NCBI GenBank assembly: GCA_902762875.1
Contig: CACWPS010000007.1
Location: forward strand, 1-64,000
Direction: 5' to 3'
DNA: 64,000 nucleotides
From: Oscillospiraceae bacterium
GTDB taxonomy: Bacteria; Bacillota; Clostridia; Oscillospirales; Acutalibacteraceae
The notes beneath the pieces were generated by a model. That model made no database searches. It saw only the letters and a list, made by a program, of their open reading frames with translations, and had not been told where the DNA came from. Position numbers and translations under genes: made by a program. Below are positions 8,290-18,079 of this stretch, one piece after another. Numbering within the stretch: the stretch's first letter is position 1; every line of letters starts with the position of its first letter.

Positions 8290-9378
8290 ATGGCAGGTAC
8301 AAGAAGAAAAGCATCAAAGCCGAAGAATGACAATAAGGAGTTCTTTGAAGCGCTGAAGCTTATGGAAGAGGAAAGAGGAATACCCAAGGAGTTTATAGCC
8401 GAGAAAATTGCAGACGCTATAGTTGTTGCGGCCCGCAAGGATTACGGCGGAAACGATATAGTTTCCTGTGTTATTGATACCGAGAATGAGGTCTTTACCG
8501 TTACCGCACGCAAAACCGTGGTTGACGAGGTTTTAGACCCCTATTCCGAAATTTCCAAGGAGGATGCGGCGGCGATTGACCCTGCGGCTATCGAAAACGG
8601 CTTTGTGGACATAAAGCTTGACCCCAAGAAGTTCGGCAGAGTTGTGGCCCAGAACTCCAAAAATAACTTCCGTCAGGGAGTAAAAGAGGCAGAGAGGGGA
8701 CAGACCTTAGCCGAGTTCCAGAGCCATAACCGTGAGCTTGTAACTGCGGTGGTAGAGCGTATTGACCCCAAAACCGGCAACGCTATACTCACTATAGGCC
8801 ATAACGAGGCCACCTTGCCGAAATTAGAGCAGGTGCCCGACGAGGAGCTCCGTGAGGGCGACCATATTAAGGTATATGTGGTTGATGTTAAGGAGACCGA
8901 GAGGGGAGCTAAGATTATGCTTTCCCGCACACATCCGGGCCTTGTTAAGCGCCTGTTTGAGACCGAAGTGCCCGAGATTTTTGACGGCACTATCGAAATT
9001 AAGTCGGTTTCCCGTCAGGCGGGTTCAAGAACCAAGATTGCCGTATGGTCCGAAAATAAGGAAATTGACGCTGTGGGCGCCTGCATAGGCCCGAGGGGCG
9101 CTCGAGTCAACAAGATTGTTGAAGAATTAGCGGGCGAGAAGATTGATATTGTAAGATACAGCGACGACCCCAAGGAATTTGTTGCAGAGGCACTTTCCCC
9201 CGCAAAGGTTGTATCGGTTGAGATTGAGAGCGAGGAGCCTAAGGTTTGCAAGGCAAGCGTACCCGAGGCACAGCTTTCCTTGGCAATAGGCAACAAGGGT
9301 CAAAATGTAAGGCTTGCCGCAAAGCTTACGGGCTGGAAGATAGACATTCACCCCGAAAGCGGATTTTACGGCGAATAG
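8290..9378 (+). CDS. nusA: Transcription elongation/termination factor NusA
   Basis: Binds RNA polymerase and modulates pausing, termination and antitermination. The N-terminal polymerase-binding domain (KEFFEALKLMEEERGIPKE) is followed by S1, KH1 and KH2 domains; AVGACIGPRGARV and SLAIGNKGQNVRLAA are the KH signatures. There are no C-terminal acidic repeats, as usual in Firmicutes. I start at ATG 8290 because GGAGG (8274-8278) sits about 11 bases upstream. A longer TTG start at 8272 would precede that site. About 362 residues. Confidence 0.95.
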   Translation: MAGTRRKASKPKNDNKEFFEALKLMEEERGIPKEFIAEKIADAIVVAARKDYGGNDIVSCVIDTENEVFTVTARKTVVDEVLDPYSEISKEDAAAIDPAAIENGFVDIKLDPKKFGRVVAQNSKNNFRQGVKEAERGQTLAEFQSHNRELVTAVVERIDPKTGNAILTIGHNEATLPKLEQVPDEELREGDHIKVYVVDVKETERGAKIMLSRTHPGLVKRLFETEVPEIFDGTIEIKSVSRQAGSRTKIAVWSENKEIDAVGACIGPRGARVNKIVEELAGEKIDIVRYSDDPKEFVAEALSPAKVVSVEIESEEPKVCKASVPEAQLSLAIGNKGQNVRLAAKLTGWKIDIHPESGFYGE

Positions 9379-9411
9379 TCTTAAAAGCCTAACCGAGAGA
9401 GGAGCTTTTTA

Positions 9412-9684
9412 ATGGGAGCTAAAAAAACGCCTGCACGCATGTGCACCGCCTGCCGTGAAATGAAGCCGAAAAATGAGCTTGTACGAATAGTAAAGACCCC
9501 CGAGGGCGATATAAAGCTCGACCTTACAGGAAAGCTTAACGGCAGAGGGGCGTATATCTGCAAATCCGCCGAGTGCTTAAAAAAGGCGCAGAAAATAGGT
9601 GCGCTGTCAAGGGCTTTCGGAACGGAAATACCGTCGGAGGTTTTCGCAGAGCTTGAAAGGATGCTTTTAGATGCAGAACAGTAA
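9412..9684 (+). CDS. ylxR: YlxR-family RNA-binding protein (DUF448)
   Basis: Small basic protein of 90 residues found between nusA and infB in many Firmicutes. It shows the family pattern ARMCTACREMKPKNELVRI, GRGAYIC and ALSRAFGTEIP. From family knowledge it is a nucleic-acid-binding protein, reported as nucleoid-associated or as an RNase P modulator. The gene is preceded by GAGAGGAG and overlaps the next gene by 14 bases. Confidence 0.9.
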   Translation: MGAKKTPARMCTACREMKPKNELVRIVKTPEGDIKLDLTGKLNGRGAYICKSAECLKKAQKIGALSRAFGTEIPSEVFAELERMLLDAEQ

Positions 9685-10000
9685 GGTGACGGCGCTTTTA
9701 GGGTTTGCCGCAAAGGCAGGTAAGCTGTCCTACGGTATGGACGCCGCCCAAAAAACCTTAAAAAGCGGGAAAGCAAGGCTTGTGACGGCGGCGTGTGATG
9801 TGTCCCCAAAAAGCCGAAAGGAAGTCGCATTTTTTGCAAATAAAGGCTCTGTAGTTTTTTTAACCCTTGAAGGGCTTGACATAAAGACCCTGTCGGACGC
9901 TGTCGGCCGCAGGTGCGGAATACTCACCATTAACGACAGCGGTTTTGCCGACGCTATTTTAAAGGCGTACACCAGAGGAGGAAATGCTAATGACGAATAA
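9671..10000 (+). CDS. L7Ae-family ribosomal protein (YlxQ-like)
   Basis: Kink-turn RNA-binding protein of the L7Ae/L30e family, 109 residues, encoded between ylxR and infB as in Bacillus. Visible features are [21 protein letters not shown]-type basic start, [17 protein letters not shown] and a central beta-alpha core. It overlaps ylxR and infB at both ends. The exact RNA partner is unknown. Sometimes named YlxQ or RplGA. Confidence 0.88.
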   Translation: MQNSKVTALLGFAAKAGKLSYGMDAAQKTLKSGKARLVTAACDVSPKSRKEVAFFANKGSVVFLTLEGLDIKTLSDAVGRRCGILTINDSGFADAILKAYTRGGNANDE

Positions 10001-12563
10001 ATATAAGGTAAGCGATCTTGCAAAGGATTTTAACCTTAGCTCTAAGGATATTATAGGTATTGTCGCCGAAAAGACGGGAGCGGCAAAGAAGAGCGGTGCC
10101 GCACTTGACGAAACCGAAATAAGCGTGGTTTTTTATGAGCTTTTAAATAAAAACGAGGTTAAGAGCTTTAAGGATTATTTTGCCACGGGTGCCGAGTCAA
10201 GAGAGGCCGCAAAGAAGGCAAGAGAGGAAGAAAAGAATAAAAAGCTTGCCGAGCAGATGGCTATTTTAGAACAGCTTAAGGCGGCGGCTATGGGGGAAAC
10301 TAAACCCTCAACAAACGAAGCTGAGCCCAAGGCGGAAAAGAAAGAAACCGCCAAAAAAGCTGAAAAGAAGGAAGAAAAGCCTGCTAAAGAGACTAAGAAG
10401 CCTGAGAAAAAGGAAGAAAAGCCCGAGAAAAAGGCGGAAGAGAAAAAGGCAGAAAAGCCTGCGGCCAAAAAGACAGAGGAGCCTAAAAAGGAAGAAAAGC
10501 CGGCTGAAAAGAAGCAGGGCGTTTCCGACCCACAGCCCTTTGTTTCCCGCAAGGGCGAAAAAAAGCCGGGTGAAGCGCCGAAGCGCGGCCCTGCTGAAAT
10601 TCGCCATATAGACACAAGAACCTCAAATGTAAATATTGATAAATACAACGAGAAGTATGAAATAATTGCCCCTGCAAATACTATGAAGGACAATTATTCA
10701 AGAAAGCAGAAAATCAAGCAGAAGTCTCAGGATTACCGCCGTCCTCAGGGCGCAAAGCGGGAGACCGAGGCGGACAAAATGCGCCGTTTACAGCTTGAGC
10801 GCATAAAGAAAACCCCCATAACCGTTACGGTGGGCGAGGAAATTACGGTAGGCGAATTGGCCGCCGCCCTTAAAAAGACTGCCGCCGAGGTTATTAAGGT
10901 GCTCTTAAAGCTTGGTATGATGGCGAATGTAAATCAGGTCATCGATTACGATACTGCCGAAATCGTTGTCACCGAAATGGGCGCTAAGATTGAAAAGCAG
11001 GTTGTTGTAACGATAGAAGAGCAGATTATGGACGATACCGAGGACAATGCCGAGAACCTAAAGCCCAGAAGCCCCGTTGTGGTTGTTATGGGTCACGTTG
11101 ACCACGGTAAGACCTCACTGCTTGACGCTATCCGTAACACCGCCGTAACCGATACCGAGGCGGGCGGAATTACACAGCACATCGGTGCATACAGAGTAAA
11201 CTGCAATGGTCAGGACATTACCTTCCTTGACACCCCAGGTCATGCGGCATTTACCTCAATGCGTAAGAGGGGTGCTATGGCTACCGATATTGCGGTGCTT
11301 GTTGTAGCGGCGGATGACGGCATTATGCCCCAAACAATAGAGGCTATTAACCACGCTAAGGCGGCGGAAGTACAGATTATTGTTGCAATCAATAAGATGG
11401 ATAAGCCCGAAGCTAACCCTGACAGGGTGCTTGAACAGCTTACCGAGCATGAGCTGGTTCCCGAAAAGTGGGGCGGCGATGTTATCTGCGTTCCCGTTTC
11501 GGCAAGAACACACGAGGGTATTGATAACTTACTCGAAAGCATACTGCTTGTATCCGAAATGATGGAGCTTAAAGCTAACCCCGACAGACGGGCTAAGGGT
11601 ATTGTTATCGAGGCGAGACTTGATAAGGGCAGAGGCCCTGTGGCTTCCCTGCTTGTTCAGAACGGAACCCTTAATACGGGTGATATTATAGTTGCGGGAA
11701 CTGCTGTGGGCAGAGTCCGTGTTATGGCTAACGAAAACGGCAAGGAGCTTAAAACAGCGGGTCCCTCTGTACCGGTTGAGATTACGGGACTTGCCGAAAC
11801 ACCTAATGCGGGTGATGTTTTTGATGCGGTTTCAGATGAGCGTCTTGCCCGTGAGCTTGTTGAGCAGAGAAAGCAAAAGGCTAAGGAAGAGCTCTTTAAC
11901 GCTAAGCAGAAGGTTACCCTTGATAACCTGTTTGACCAGTTGAGCGAGGGCGACCTAAAAGAGCTTAATGTAATTGTTAAGGCTGATGTTCAGGGCAGTG
12001 TTGAGGCCGTCCGTGAGAGTCTTGTTAAGCTTTCAAATGAAGAGGTTAAGGTAAGCGTTATCCACGGCGGCGTTGGTGCTATAAACGAGTCGGATGTAAT
12101 GTTAGCCCAAACCTCGGGAGCTATTATTGTAGGCTTTAATGTCCGTCCAGACGGGGTTGCTAAGACCGCCGCCGAGCGTGACGGGGTAGATATGCGTATG
12201 TACCGTGTAATCTACGACTGCATTGAGGAGATTAAGGCGGCTATGAAGGGTATGCTTGCTCCCAAGTACCGTGAAAATCAGCTGGGTACTGCCGAGGTAC
12301 GCAATGTTTACAAGATTTCAAATGTCGGTACGGTTGCGGGCTGTTATATCACTAACGGCAAGGTGTCCCGTGCCTGCCAAATCCGTGTTGTACGGGACGG
12401 CATAGTTATCTGCGAGGATAAGATCGATTCTCTGCGCCGCTTTAAGGACGATGTTAAGGAAGTGGCCCAAGGCTATGAGTGCGGTATCGGTCTTGAAAAG
12501 TTTGCTGATATTAAGGAAGGCGACATTTTTGAAGCCTTTATTATGGAGGAGTACAGAGATTAA
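9990..12563 (+). CDS. infB: Translation initiation factor IF-2
   Basis: GTPase that delivers initiator fMet-tRNA to the ribosome. The N-terminal helical domain is followed by a low-complexity Lys/Glu/Pro/Ala linker (about residues 105-180). The G domain has GHVDHGKT (about 368-375), DTPGH and NKMD, and the C-terminal IF2 domains are complete. The ATG at 9990 is preferred over 9984 because GAGGAGGA (9975-9982) is then about 7 bases away instead of overlapping. About 857 residues. TAATG links it to rbfA. Confidence 0.97.
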   Translation: MTNKYKVSDLAKDFNLSSKDIIGIVAEKTGAAKKSGAALDETEISVVFYELLNKNEVKSFKDYFATGAESREAAKKAREEEKNKKLAEQMAILEQLKAAAMGETKPSTNEAEPKAEKKETAKKAEKKEEKPAKETKKPEKKEEKPEKKAEEKKAEKPAAKKTEEPKKEEKPAEKKQGVSDPQPFVSRKGEKKPGEAPKRGPAEIRHIDTRTSNVNIDKYNEKYEIIAPANTMKDNYSRKQKIKQKSQDYRRPQGAKRETEADKMRRLQLERIKKTPITVTVGEEITVGELAAALKKTAAEVIKVLLKLGMMANVNQVIDYDTAEIVVTEMGAKIEKQVVVTIEEQIMDDTEDNAENLKPRSPVVVVMGHVDHGKTSLLDAIRNTAVTDTEAGGITQHIGAYRVNCNGQDITFLDTPGHAAFTSMRKRGAMATDIAVLVVAADDGIMPQTIEAINHAKAAEVQIIVAINKMDKPEANPDRVLEQLTEHELVPEKWGGDVICVPVSARTHEGIDNLLESILLVSEMMELKANPDRRAKGIVIEARLDKGRGPVASLLVQNGTLNTGDIIVAGTAVGRVRVMANENGKELKTAGPSVPVEITGLAETPNAGDVFDAVSDERLARELVEQRKQKAKEELFNAKQKVTLDNLFDQLSEGDLKELNVIVKADVQGSVEAVRESLVKLSNEEVKVSVIHGGVGAINESDVMLAQTSGAIIVGFNVRPDGVAKTAAERDGVDMRMYRVIYDCIEEIKAAMKGMLAPKYRENQLGTAEVRNVYKISNVGTVAGCYITNGKVSRACQIRVVRDGIVICEDKIDSLRRFKDDVKEVAQGYECGIGLEKFADIKEGDIFEAFIMEEYRD

Positions 12564-12925
12564 TGGCGGGATATAGAATTAACCGTATTACATCTGATAT
12601 AAAGCTCTGCCTGTCCGAGCTTCTGCGTGGGGTAAAGGACCCAAGGGTGAGTAAGCTTTTAAGCATTGTTAAGGTTGATGTATCGGGCGACCTTTCCTAT
12701 GCCACCGTATATGTAAGCGCTATCGAGGGCTACGAGCAAACCGTAGCCTCGGTAAAGGCGCTTAAGGGTGCGGCGGGTTATCTGCGCCGTGAGTTAGGTG
12801 CGAGATTATCCCTTAGAAAGGTGCCCGAGCTGCGCTTTGTTGCGGACGATTCCATAGAGCAGAGTGCGAATATCTCAAGAATTATTGAATCCTTCGAGGA
12901 AAATAAAAATGAAAAAGAAGATTAA
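12563..12925 (+). CDS. rbfA: Ribosome-binding factor A
   Basis: Binds free 30S subunits and supports 16S rRNA 5'-end maturation. The 120-residue KH-like protein shows RINRITSDIKLCLSELL, DPRVSKLLSIVKVDVS, AGYLRRELGARLSLRKVPEL and the terminal DDSIEQS motif. It overlaps the infB stop by one base, and the next gene starts inside its last codons. Full length and in the expected operon position. Confidence 0.94.
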   Translation: MAGYRINRITSDIKLCLSELLRGVKDPRVSKLLSIVKVDVSGDLSYATVYVSAIEGYEQTVASVKALKGAAGYLRRELGARLSLRKVPELRFVADDSIEQSANISRIIESFEENKNEKED

Positions 12926-13883
12926 TGACGGCTGTAAAGATTTGAACCTAAGGCAGACTGCAAGCTTTTTAAAAAAGCACGACAATTATATTATTTTAAC
13001 CCACGCATCGCCCGACGGCGATACTCTGGGTTCTGCCTATGCGCTCTATTACGGGCTTAACGAGATAGGTAAGTTGGCCTGTGTGCTTTGCCCAGATGTT
13101 ATACCTCAAAAGTACAGGTATTTTGCCACTAAAACCGACCATGTGTCCCGTGAAAATGCTACGGTTATCGCAGTTGATGTGGCGGATAAGCGGCTTTTGG
13201 GCAGTTTGCAGGAGGAATTCGGGGATATTGTTGACCTTAATATAGACCATCATATTTCCAATGTAAGGTACGCTAAGAATTTATATCTGGATTCCAACGC
13301 TTCGGCCACTGCGGAATGTATTTTCGAGCTTTTGAACGCTATGAAGGTAAATATTAATGATATTACCGCAAAGGCGCTCTTTACGGGCATTGTAACCGAT
13401 ACAGGCTGTTTTAAGTATTCAAGCGTTACGGCGAAAACCCATATTATAGCGGCACAGCTTTATGAATACAATATCGATGCGCCGGAGATTAACCGGGTTA
13501 TGTTTGACACTAAGTCGAGAAAGCTTTTGGAGCTTGAGCGAATGGTGCTTGACGCCTCGGAATTTCATTTTAACGATAGGTGTATAATTTTGCCTGTTAC
13601 CGCCGAAATGCAGGAAAAAACGGGTTGCAGCGGTACCGAGCTTGAGGGTATAGCGGTTATCTCCCGCAGTGTTGAGGGGGTTGTGGCAGGTGTTACCCTT
13701 AAACAGACGGGCGATAATGAGTTCAAGGTCTCTCTGCGTACATACCCGCCCCTTGACGCTTCGGAAATCTGTAAAAAGCTTGGCGGCGGCGGTCACAAGG
13801 CGGCGGCGGGCGCTTCGGTTACGGGCACTCTCAATGAGGTCAAGCAAAAGGTGCTGGACGCTGTAAAAGAATATATGGAGTAG
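12909..13883 (+). CDS. nrnA: DHH-family nanoRNase / pAp phosphatase
   Basis: Degrades very short RNA oligonucleotides and dephosphorylates pAp in characterised homologues. DHH-domain motifs are ASPDGDTLGSA (about residues 34-44) and IDHHISN (about 112-118). The C-terminal DHHA1 domain ends with LGGGGHKAAAG. I use ATG 12909, with GAGGA at 12896-12900 upstream; the frame opens earlier at 12864, but only as a shadow of rbfA. It therefore overlaps rbfA by 17 bases. About 324 residues. Confidence 0.92.
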   Translation: MKKKINDGCKDLNLRQTASFLKKHDNYIILTHASPDGDTLGSAYALYYGLNEIGKLACVLCPDVIPQKYRYFATKTDHVSRENATVIAVDVADKRLLGSLQEEFGDIVDLNIDHHISNVRYAKNLYLDSNASATAECIFELLNAMKVNINDITAKALFTGIVTDTGCFKYSSVTAKTHIIAAQLYEYNIDAPEINRVMFDTKSRKLLELERMVLDASEFHFNDRCIILPVTAEMQEKTGCSGTELEGIAVISRSVEGVVAGVTLKQTGDNEFKVSLRTYPPLDASEICKKLGGGGHKAAAGASVTGTLNEVKQKVLDAVKEYME

Positions 13884-13886
13884 TTT

Positions 13887-14783
13887 ATGCAGGGTTTGAT
13901 ACTTATTGATAAGCCCGAGAATATAACCTCATTCGGTGCGGTTGCTAAAATAAAGCGTATAGCATATGAAAAAAGAGTGGGACATACAGGCACGCTTGAC
14001 CCTATGGCGACAGGCGTGCTTCCTGTGCTTTTAGGCAGGGCTACGGCGCTTTCGGGTCTACTTACTTTGGCGGACAAGCGCTATACCGCCAAGGTTAAAT
14101 TAGGGGTTGCCACCGATACCGAGGATATTACGGGGAATATTATTTCCGAAACCAAGGTGAGCGTTACCGACCTACAGCTTGAAGCTGCGCTTAAAGCTTT
14201 TACGGGCAAAATAATGCAAAGACCCCCTATGTACAGCGCCATTAAAAAGGACGGGGTACGGCTTTATAAGCTCGCCCGTGAGGGTAAAACTGCCGAGGTT
14301 GAGGCAAGGGAGATTGAGATTTTTTCTATCAGCCTTATTTCGCCCCTTAACAACCAAAATGTTTTTGAAATTGATGTTCACGCCTCAAAGGGCACATATA
14401 TAAGGTCCCTTGCCCGTGATATAGGGGAGTATCTCGGTTGCGGGGCTTGCCTTACAGAGCTCAGGCGTACCTATACCGGCGGGTTTTCGATTGAGGACTG
14501 TGTTCGGCTTGATACCCTTAATGAGGAGAATATAACCGAGCATATAATAAGCGAGGAAAGGGCTGTGGACTATCTTCGTAAGGTTTCGGTTACCGAAAAG
14601 CAGGCGGTCAGGTTCTGCAACGGCGGTCAGCTGGACCTTGAGAGACTTAAAATCAAGGCTTTAAAAAATGGCGAGCTTGTAAGGGTTAAACTGAATGATA
14701 AATTTTTAGGTGTCGGATTTGCTGACCTTGAAAAAAATCAGCTTGCTATAAAATGTATTATAAATAAAGAGGAAGGCTTATGA
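13887..14783 (+). CDS. truB: tRNA pseudouridine(55) synthase TruB
   Basis: Makes pseudouridine 55 in the T loop of tRNAs. The N-terminal catalytic region has GLILIDKPENITSF and GHTGTLDPMATGVLPV, which contains the catalytic Asp. RSLARDIGEYLGCGACL and LRRTYTGGF follow in the middle. The C-terminal region (about 230-298) fits the PUA-like end of TruB. It sits three bases after nrnA and overlaps ribF by four bases (ATGA). Confidence 0.95.
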   Translation: MQGLILIDKPENITSFGAVAKIKRIAYEKRVGHTGTLDPMATGVLPVLLGRATALSGLLTLADKRYTAKVKLGVATDTEDITGNIISETKVSVTDLQLEAALKAFTGKIMQRPPMYSAIKKDGVRLYKLAREGKTAEVEAREIEIFSISLISPLNNQNVFEIDVHASKGTYIRSLARDIGEYLGCGACLTELRRTYTGGFSIEDCVRLDTLNEENITEHIISEERAVDYLRKVSVTEKQAVRFCNGGQLDLERLKIKALKNGELVRVKLNDKFLGVGFADLEKNQLAIKCIINKEEGL

Positions 14784-15613
14784 AAAGAACAATAGCGCTG
14801 GGCACCTTTGACGGTCTGCATAAGGGACATAGGGCGGTGCTTAGCTTGCCCGAGGATAGCATTAAAATCGCAGTTGTTTTTCCTTTGCCCCCAAAGGCGG
14901 TTTTAAGCGGTGAGCCCTGCGCAATTATGACCGAAAGGGAGAAGGCTCAGGCACTTAAAAAGGTGGGAATCGACGAAATATTCACCCTTGATTTTAATAA
15001 AGTTAAGGATATGCCCCCTGAGTTTTTTTTGGAGTTTTTAAAGGAAAAATTTTCCCCCGATCTTATTTCCTGCGGATTTAACTATCATTTCGGTAAAAAC
15101 GCAGCGGGAAATACCGTGATGCTTAGTGATTTTTGCAATAAAAACGGCATAGAATTAAACTGTCACGGTGCGGTCTATGACGGCGGCGAGCCCGTTTCCT
15201 CCACAAGGATAAGGCAGTATTTAAAAAACGGCGAAATTGAAAAGGCAAATGGGCTTCTTACATTCCCCTTTTCCTTTACCGCCGAGGTTATTTCGGGGGA
15301 CAGGCGGGGCAGAACAATAGGCTTCCCTACCGTCAACCAAAAATATCCAATGGTGCTAATCCCCCTTAAATTCGGGGTTTATAAATCAAAAATATTGATT
15401 GACGGCAAAGAATATGAGGGTATCACCAACATAGGTATTCGCCCCACCTTTAAGACCGATTATATTATAAGCGAGACCTATATTATAGACTTTTCGGGCG
15501 ACCTGTACGGCAAGGAAATCACCACAGTACCTACCCGCTTTGTTAGGGGAGAGGTTGAATTTTCCTCTGTAGAGGAGCTAAAAAACCAAATTGAAAGAGA
15601 TATTAAGGAGTGA
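14780..15613 (+). CDS. ribF: Bifunctional riboflavin kinase / FAD synthetase
   Basis: Converts riboflavin to FMN and then FAD. The N-terminal adenylyltransferase has GTFDGLHKGHRAVL and SSTRIRQYLKNG. The C-terminal flavokinase has GRTIGFPTVNQ and GVYKSKI. At 277 residues it is a little shorter than the usual 300-310, but both halves look complete. The context truB-ribF is conserved in Firmicutes. FAD and FMN supply also serves the flavoproteins of the nearby Rnf complex. Confidence 0.94.
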   Translation: MKRTIALGTFDGLHKGHRAVLSLPEDSIKIAVVFPLPPKAVLSGEPCAIMTEREKAQALKKVGIDEIFTLDFNKVKDMPPEFFLEFLKEKFSPDLISCGFNYHFGKNAAGNTVMLSDFCNKNGIELNCHGAVYDGGEPVSSTRIRQYLKNGEIEKANGLLTFPFSFTAEVISGDRRGRTIGFPTVNQKYPMVLIPLKFGVYKSKILIDGKEYEGITNIGIRPTFKTDYIISETYIIDFSGDLYGKEITTVPTRFVRGEVEFSSVEELKNQIERDIKE

Positions 15614-15618
15614 AAAAA

Positions 15619-16431
15619 GTGGAAGCTTTAAAGAGCATATCTTTACAGGGACTTATTACCTTTGGTTTCACCCTTTTAAAGGCGGCGCTTATACTGATTG
15701 TCGGGCATTATGCGGTGGTATTTATTCTAAAGCTGCTTACAAAGTCCTTTGAAAAGGTTAAAATGGATGTTTCCCTTGAAAAGTTCTTTTTAAAGGCGGT
15801 AAATATAGCACTGCATATTATAGTTTTACTCTCGGCGCTTAACGCTTTGGGTATCTCAACAACAGGGCTTTTGGCGGCGCTTTCGGGTGCGGTGGTTGCG
15901 GTTGCGCTGGCGCTTAAGGATTCTTTAGGCAGTATTGCGGGCGGAATAATAATTCTGCTTACCAAACGGTTTGAAACAGGCGACTATATCGAGATAAACG
16001 GGGACGAGGGTACGGTTACGCAGGTGGATTTAATGCACACCACCCTTAAAACCCTTGATAACCGCCATGTTGTAATACCCAACGCCGTGGCGGTAAACAG
16101 CCGTGTTGTGGATTATTCAAGCGAGGAAAAAAGACGGCTCGATATAGTTTTTGGGATAGCTTATAACGACGATTCCGAAAAGGCAAAGCAAATAATTTTA
16201 GATACCGTAAACAAGCATAAAATGGCGCTTAACGAGCCTGAAACGCCCTTTGCAAGGGTGACGGGCTTTGGCGACAGCGCTGTTGAAATCACCCTTAGGG
16301 TGTGGTGTCAAAGGGAAAACTACTGGCAACTTAAATTTGACCTTTTAGAGCAGATTAAGGCGGAATTCGATAAAAACGGCATTTCAATCCCCTATAATCA
16401 GGTTGATGTGCACATTAGCCAAAGCATATAA
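15619..16431 (+). CDS. Small-conductance mechanosensitive channel (MscS family)
   Basis: Membrane channel that opens under tension to release solutes during hypo-osmotic shock. Three N-terminal helices are visible; the third, pore-lining one is rich in Gly and Ala (LLAALSGAVVAVALALKDSLG). The cytoplasmic beta domain follows (GDYIEINGDEGTV, VVIPNAVAVNSRV). I prefer GTG 15619, because AAGGAG at 15605-15610 would overlap the earlier GTG 15610. About 270 residues. It is the last gene of the rimP operon, and no clear terminator follows it. Confidence 0.9.
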   Translation: MEALKSISLQGLITFGFTLLKAALILIVGHYAVVFILKLLTKSFEKVKMDVSLEKFFLKAVNIALHIIVLLSALNALGISTTGLLAALSGAVVAVALALKDSLGSIAGGIIILLTKRFETGDYIEINGDEGTVTQVDLMHTTLKTLDNRHVVIPNAVAVNSRVVDYSSEEKRRLDIVFGIAYNDDSEKAKQIILDTVNKHKMALNEPETPFARVTGFGDSAVEITLRVWCQRENYWQLKFDLLEQIKAEFDKNGISIPYNQVDVHISQSI

Positions 16432-16573
16432 GGAAAAATAATATCACGAATGTTACGCAGTGACCCTTACAGATTTCCTCTTAAAAAAGCAATAATTTAG
16501 ATGTTTGTGTATTTACACAAAAAAGCGCAAAAAAAATTTACAAATAATACAACATATTTTGTCAATAATTCAC

Positions 16574-16602
16574 TTGCAAATTTGTGGGAAGAGTGTTATA
16601 CT
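16574..16602 (+). promoter_or_regulatory. Promoter of the exported-peptide locus
   Basis: TTGCAA (16574-16579) and TATACT (16597-16602) with a 17-base spacer. It is followed by a ribosome site at 16612-16620 and the small frame at 16627. Confidence 0.65.
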
Positions 16603-16626
16603 TATAGTAAATTTGGAGGACTGTCC

Positions 16627-16704
16627 ATGTCTTCCTGCGGTTTTCATGTCTCGGTGAGACAATTCTTTATTAATTCATATTTTATTCAGGAGGATTGGTT
16701 ATGA
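16627..16704 (+). CDS. Putative 25-codon leader ORF
   Basis: ATG 16627 follows TTTGGAGGA (16612-16620) at a good distance and opens a frame of 25 codons beginning MSSCGFHVSV and ending QEDWL. Its TGA stop (16702-16704) overlaps the ATG of the secreted protein gene (16701) as ATGA. The ribosome site of that gene lies within its codons 21-23. The arrangement suggests translational coupling or leader control. There is no homologue I can name, and it may simply be a decoy frame. Confidence 0.4.
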   Translation: MSSCGFHVSVRQFFINSYFIQEDWL

Positions 16705-17906
16705 AAATAAGAACAAAGTTTTTGGCAGCTGTCTTGGCTACAGCCACGGCGTTTAGCTGTGCGTTGACCGCGTCGGCATTTACAACTAACCCCGGTCTTA
16801 CATTGCAGGGCAATGAATCTTCTCCGCTTACATTAAACAACGGGCGTGCAACCGCAACACTTACATTAAAGGCGTCTGATTTCAGCGAGGTAAAAGGAGC
16901 TAAGATCACGGTTGAGCTTCCTGCTTCCGGTATGACGCTCTCCGGAATAACTGTTTCTGATGCTGACAGTACTTGGACTCTTGATAAAAATAATTATAAG
17001 GATGACGGAAATAAAATCACTATGGTTGATGTTTTCAATTTTGATGATACAGTCTCAAAAGCAAACCTCAATCTTAATTTGAGTTTTGATGTTGCTGATG
17101 CATCAATCGGCGAATACGAAATCAAGGTTACAGGCGATTTTGCCGATGATACGGCGGATAAAGTTTATACTGTTCAGGCATCTGCTAATCTTGTAATCGG
17201 CAGAGAGGAAACCTCTGCAAGCAGTTTGGACGACTTAAACAAAAGCATTAGTGCGGAAAACGATTACTTCATTCCTTATGGCGGTGCTTATATAGGCGCT
17301 ACAAATTTACGCAAGAACACAGACGGCACATTTAAAAATGACGGCAATGTTTCGGGTGATATCGGAGTTTTGAAATGCAAGCTGCCTGTTGGCGAAGCGG
17401 TAACAACCTTCGGTGTTAGTAAAGGCCTTGAGAATTTAAACGCAGACGGAAAGACTGCCATTCAGTTCGGCACTTATGTTAATGATGTAAATCCTGATTA
17501 TACTTACGGTACGTTATTTATTGCGCCGGGCAATGTGTCATTTGAAGAAGCAATTGATTATTACAAGGGAAAAGGTTACGACACTGAAGCTAAAATTTTA
17601 GGAAGATTTATTGAAATATTAACTACGAATAGTGCAGAAGCAAATACATTGCATACTATTAAGTTTAATAATAAGAATTCTTACATTAAGGTTGCATATG
17701 TTCCTCAGTTCAACTATATGTGGAAAGACAGTGCTAGAGGTGAACAGTGCGATAAGTTGCAGTATGCTGTTCGCTATCAGATCGCTGGTACAGATGATGC
17801 TAAGGCTGTAGTATATACAGCAGCAGGATATTATTATGACACTGTGAAGAGAAGCTATAATTTCTCAACAGAAATTAAATCTTCTTCATATAATGCCATG
17901 CCGTAG
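16701..17906 (+). CDS. Secreted beta-rich protein of unknown function
   Basis: A 401-residue protein with a clear signal peptide (MKIRTKFLAAVLATATAFSC, then ALTASAF). The start is ATG 16701 with AGGAGGA at 16688-16694. Residues about 27-170 alternate in a way that suggests an Ig- or cohesin-like beta sandwich (ATLTLKASDF, KITVELPASGMTLSG). Residues 175-401 are Asn-, Asp- and Tyr-rich and unrecognised. There is no LPXTG motif, S-layer repeat or C-terminal membrane anchor, so it may be released or bound non-covalently. Codon use is more AT-rich than in the preceding operon. It leads a small operon of exported products. No function is assigned. Confidence 0.8.
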   Translation: MKIRTKFLAAVLATATAFSCALTASAFTTNPGLTLQGNESSPLTLNNGRATATLTLKASDFSEVKGAKITVELPASGMTLSGITVSDADSTWTLDKNNYKDDGNKITMVDVFNFDDTVSKANLNLNLSFDVADASIGEYEIKVTGDFADDTADKVYTVQASANLVIGREETSASSLDDLNKSISAENDYFIPYGGAYIGATNLRKNTDGTFKNDGNVSGDIGVLKCKLPVGEAVTTFGVSKGLENLNADGKTAIQFGTYVNDVNPDYTYGTLFIAPGNVSFEEAIDYYKGKGYDTEAKILGRFIEILTTNSAEANTLHTIKFNNKNSYIKVAYVPQFNYMWKDSARGEQCDKLQYAVRYQIAGTDDAKAVVYTAAGYYYDTVKRSYNFSTEIKSSSYNAMP

Positions 17907-17919
17907 GAGGTAATTTGTA

Positions 17920-18054
17920 ATGAAATTATTTGAAAAGCCTTGGCTTGAAATATTAGAGATTAATGCCAAAGATATTGTGACCACATCAGCTGAAGAAGGT
18001 TGGGCCGATGATGTTACCAGCGAGGGTTCCAGCGATATCGAAACTAATGACTAA
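17920..18054 (+). CDS. 44-residue acidic peptide with DIVTTS motif
   Basis: ATG 17920 follows TAGGAGG (17904-17910) and encodes 44 residues starting MKLFEKPWLEILEINAKDIV, then TTS and an acidic tail (AEEGWADDVTSEG and so on). The pattern of an aromatic-Pro-Leu-Glu start and a D-(I/V)-(I/V)-T-T-S boundary resembles small proteins I recall as common in Clostridia, generally left as hypothetical. It looks like a leader-plus-core precursor, but no modification enzyme is adjacent. It lies 13 bases after the secreted protein gene and before a lipoprotein gene. Confidence 0.7.
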   Translation: MKLFEKPWLEILEINAKDIVTTSAEEGWADDVTSEGSSDIETND

Positions 18055-18079
18055 TTCATTGAAGAATGGTGTCTCCAAA

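Noticed and set aside
10175..10693. Long minus-strand frames opposite the infB linker
   Set aside because: Phe/Ser/Leu repeats produced by reading the Lys/Glu-rich linker backwards; no start signals.
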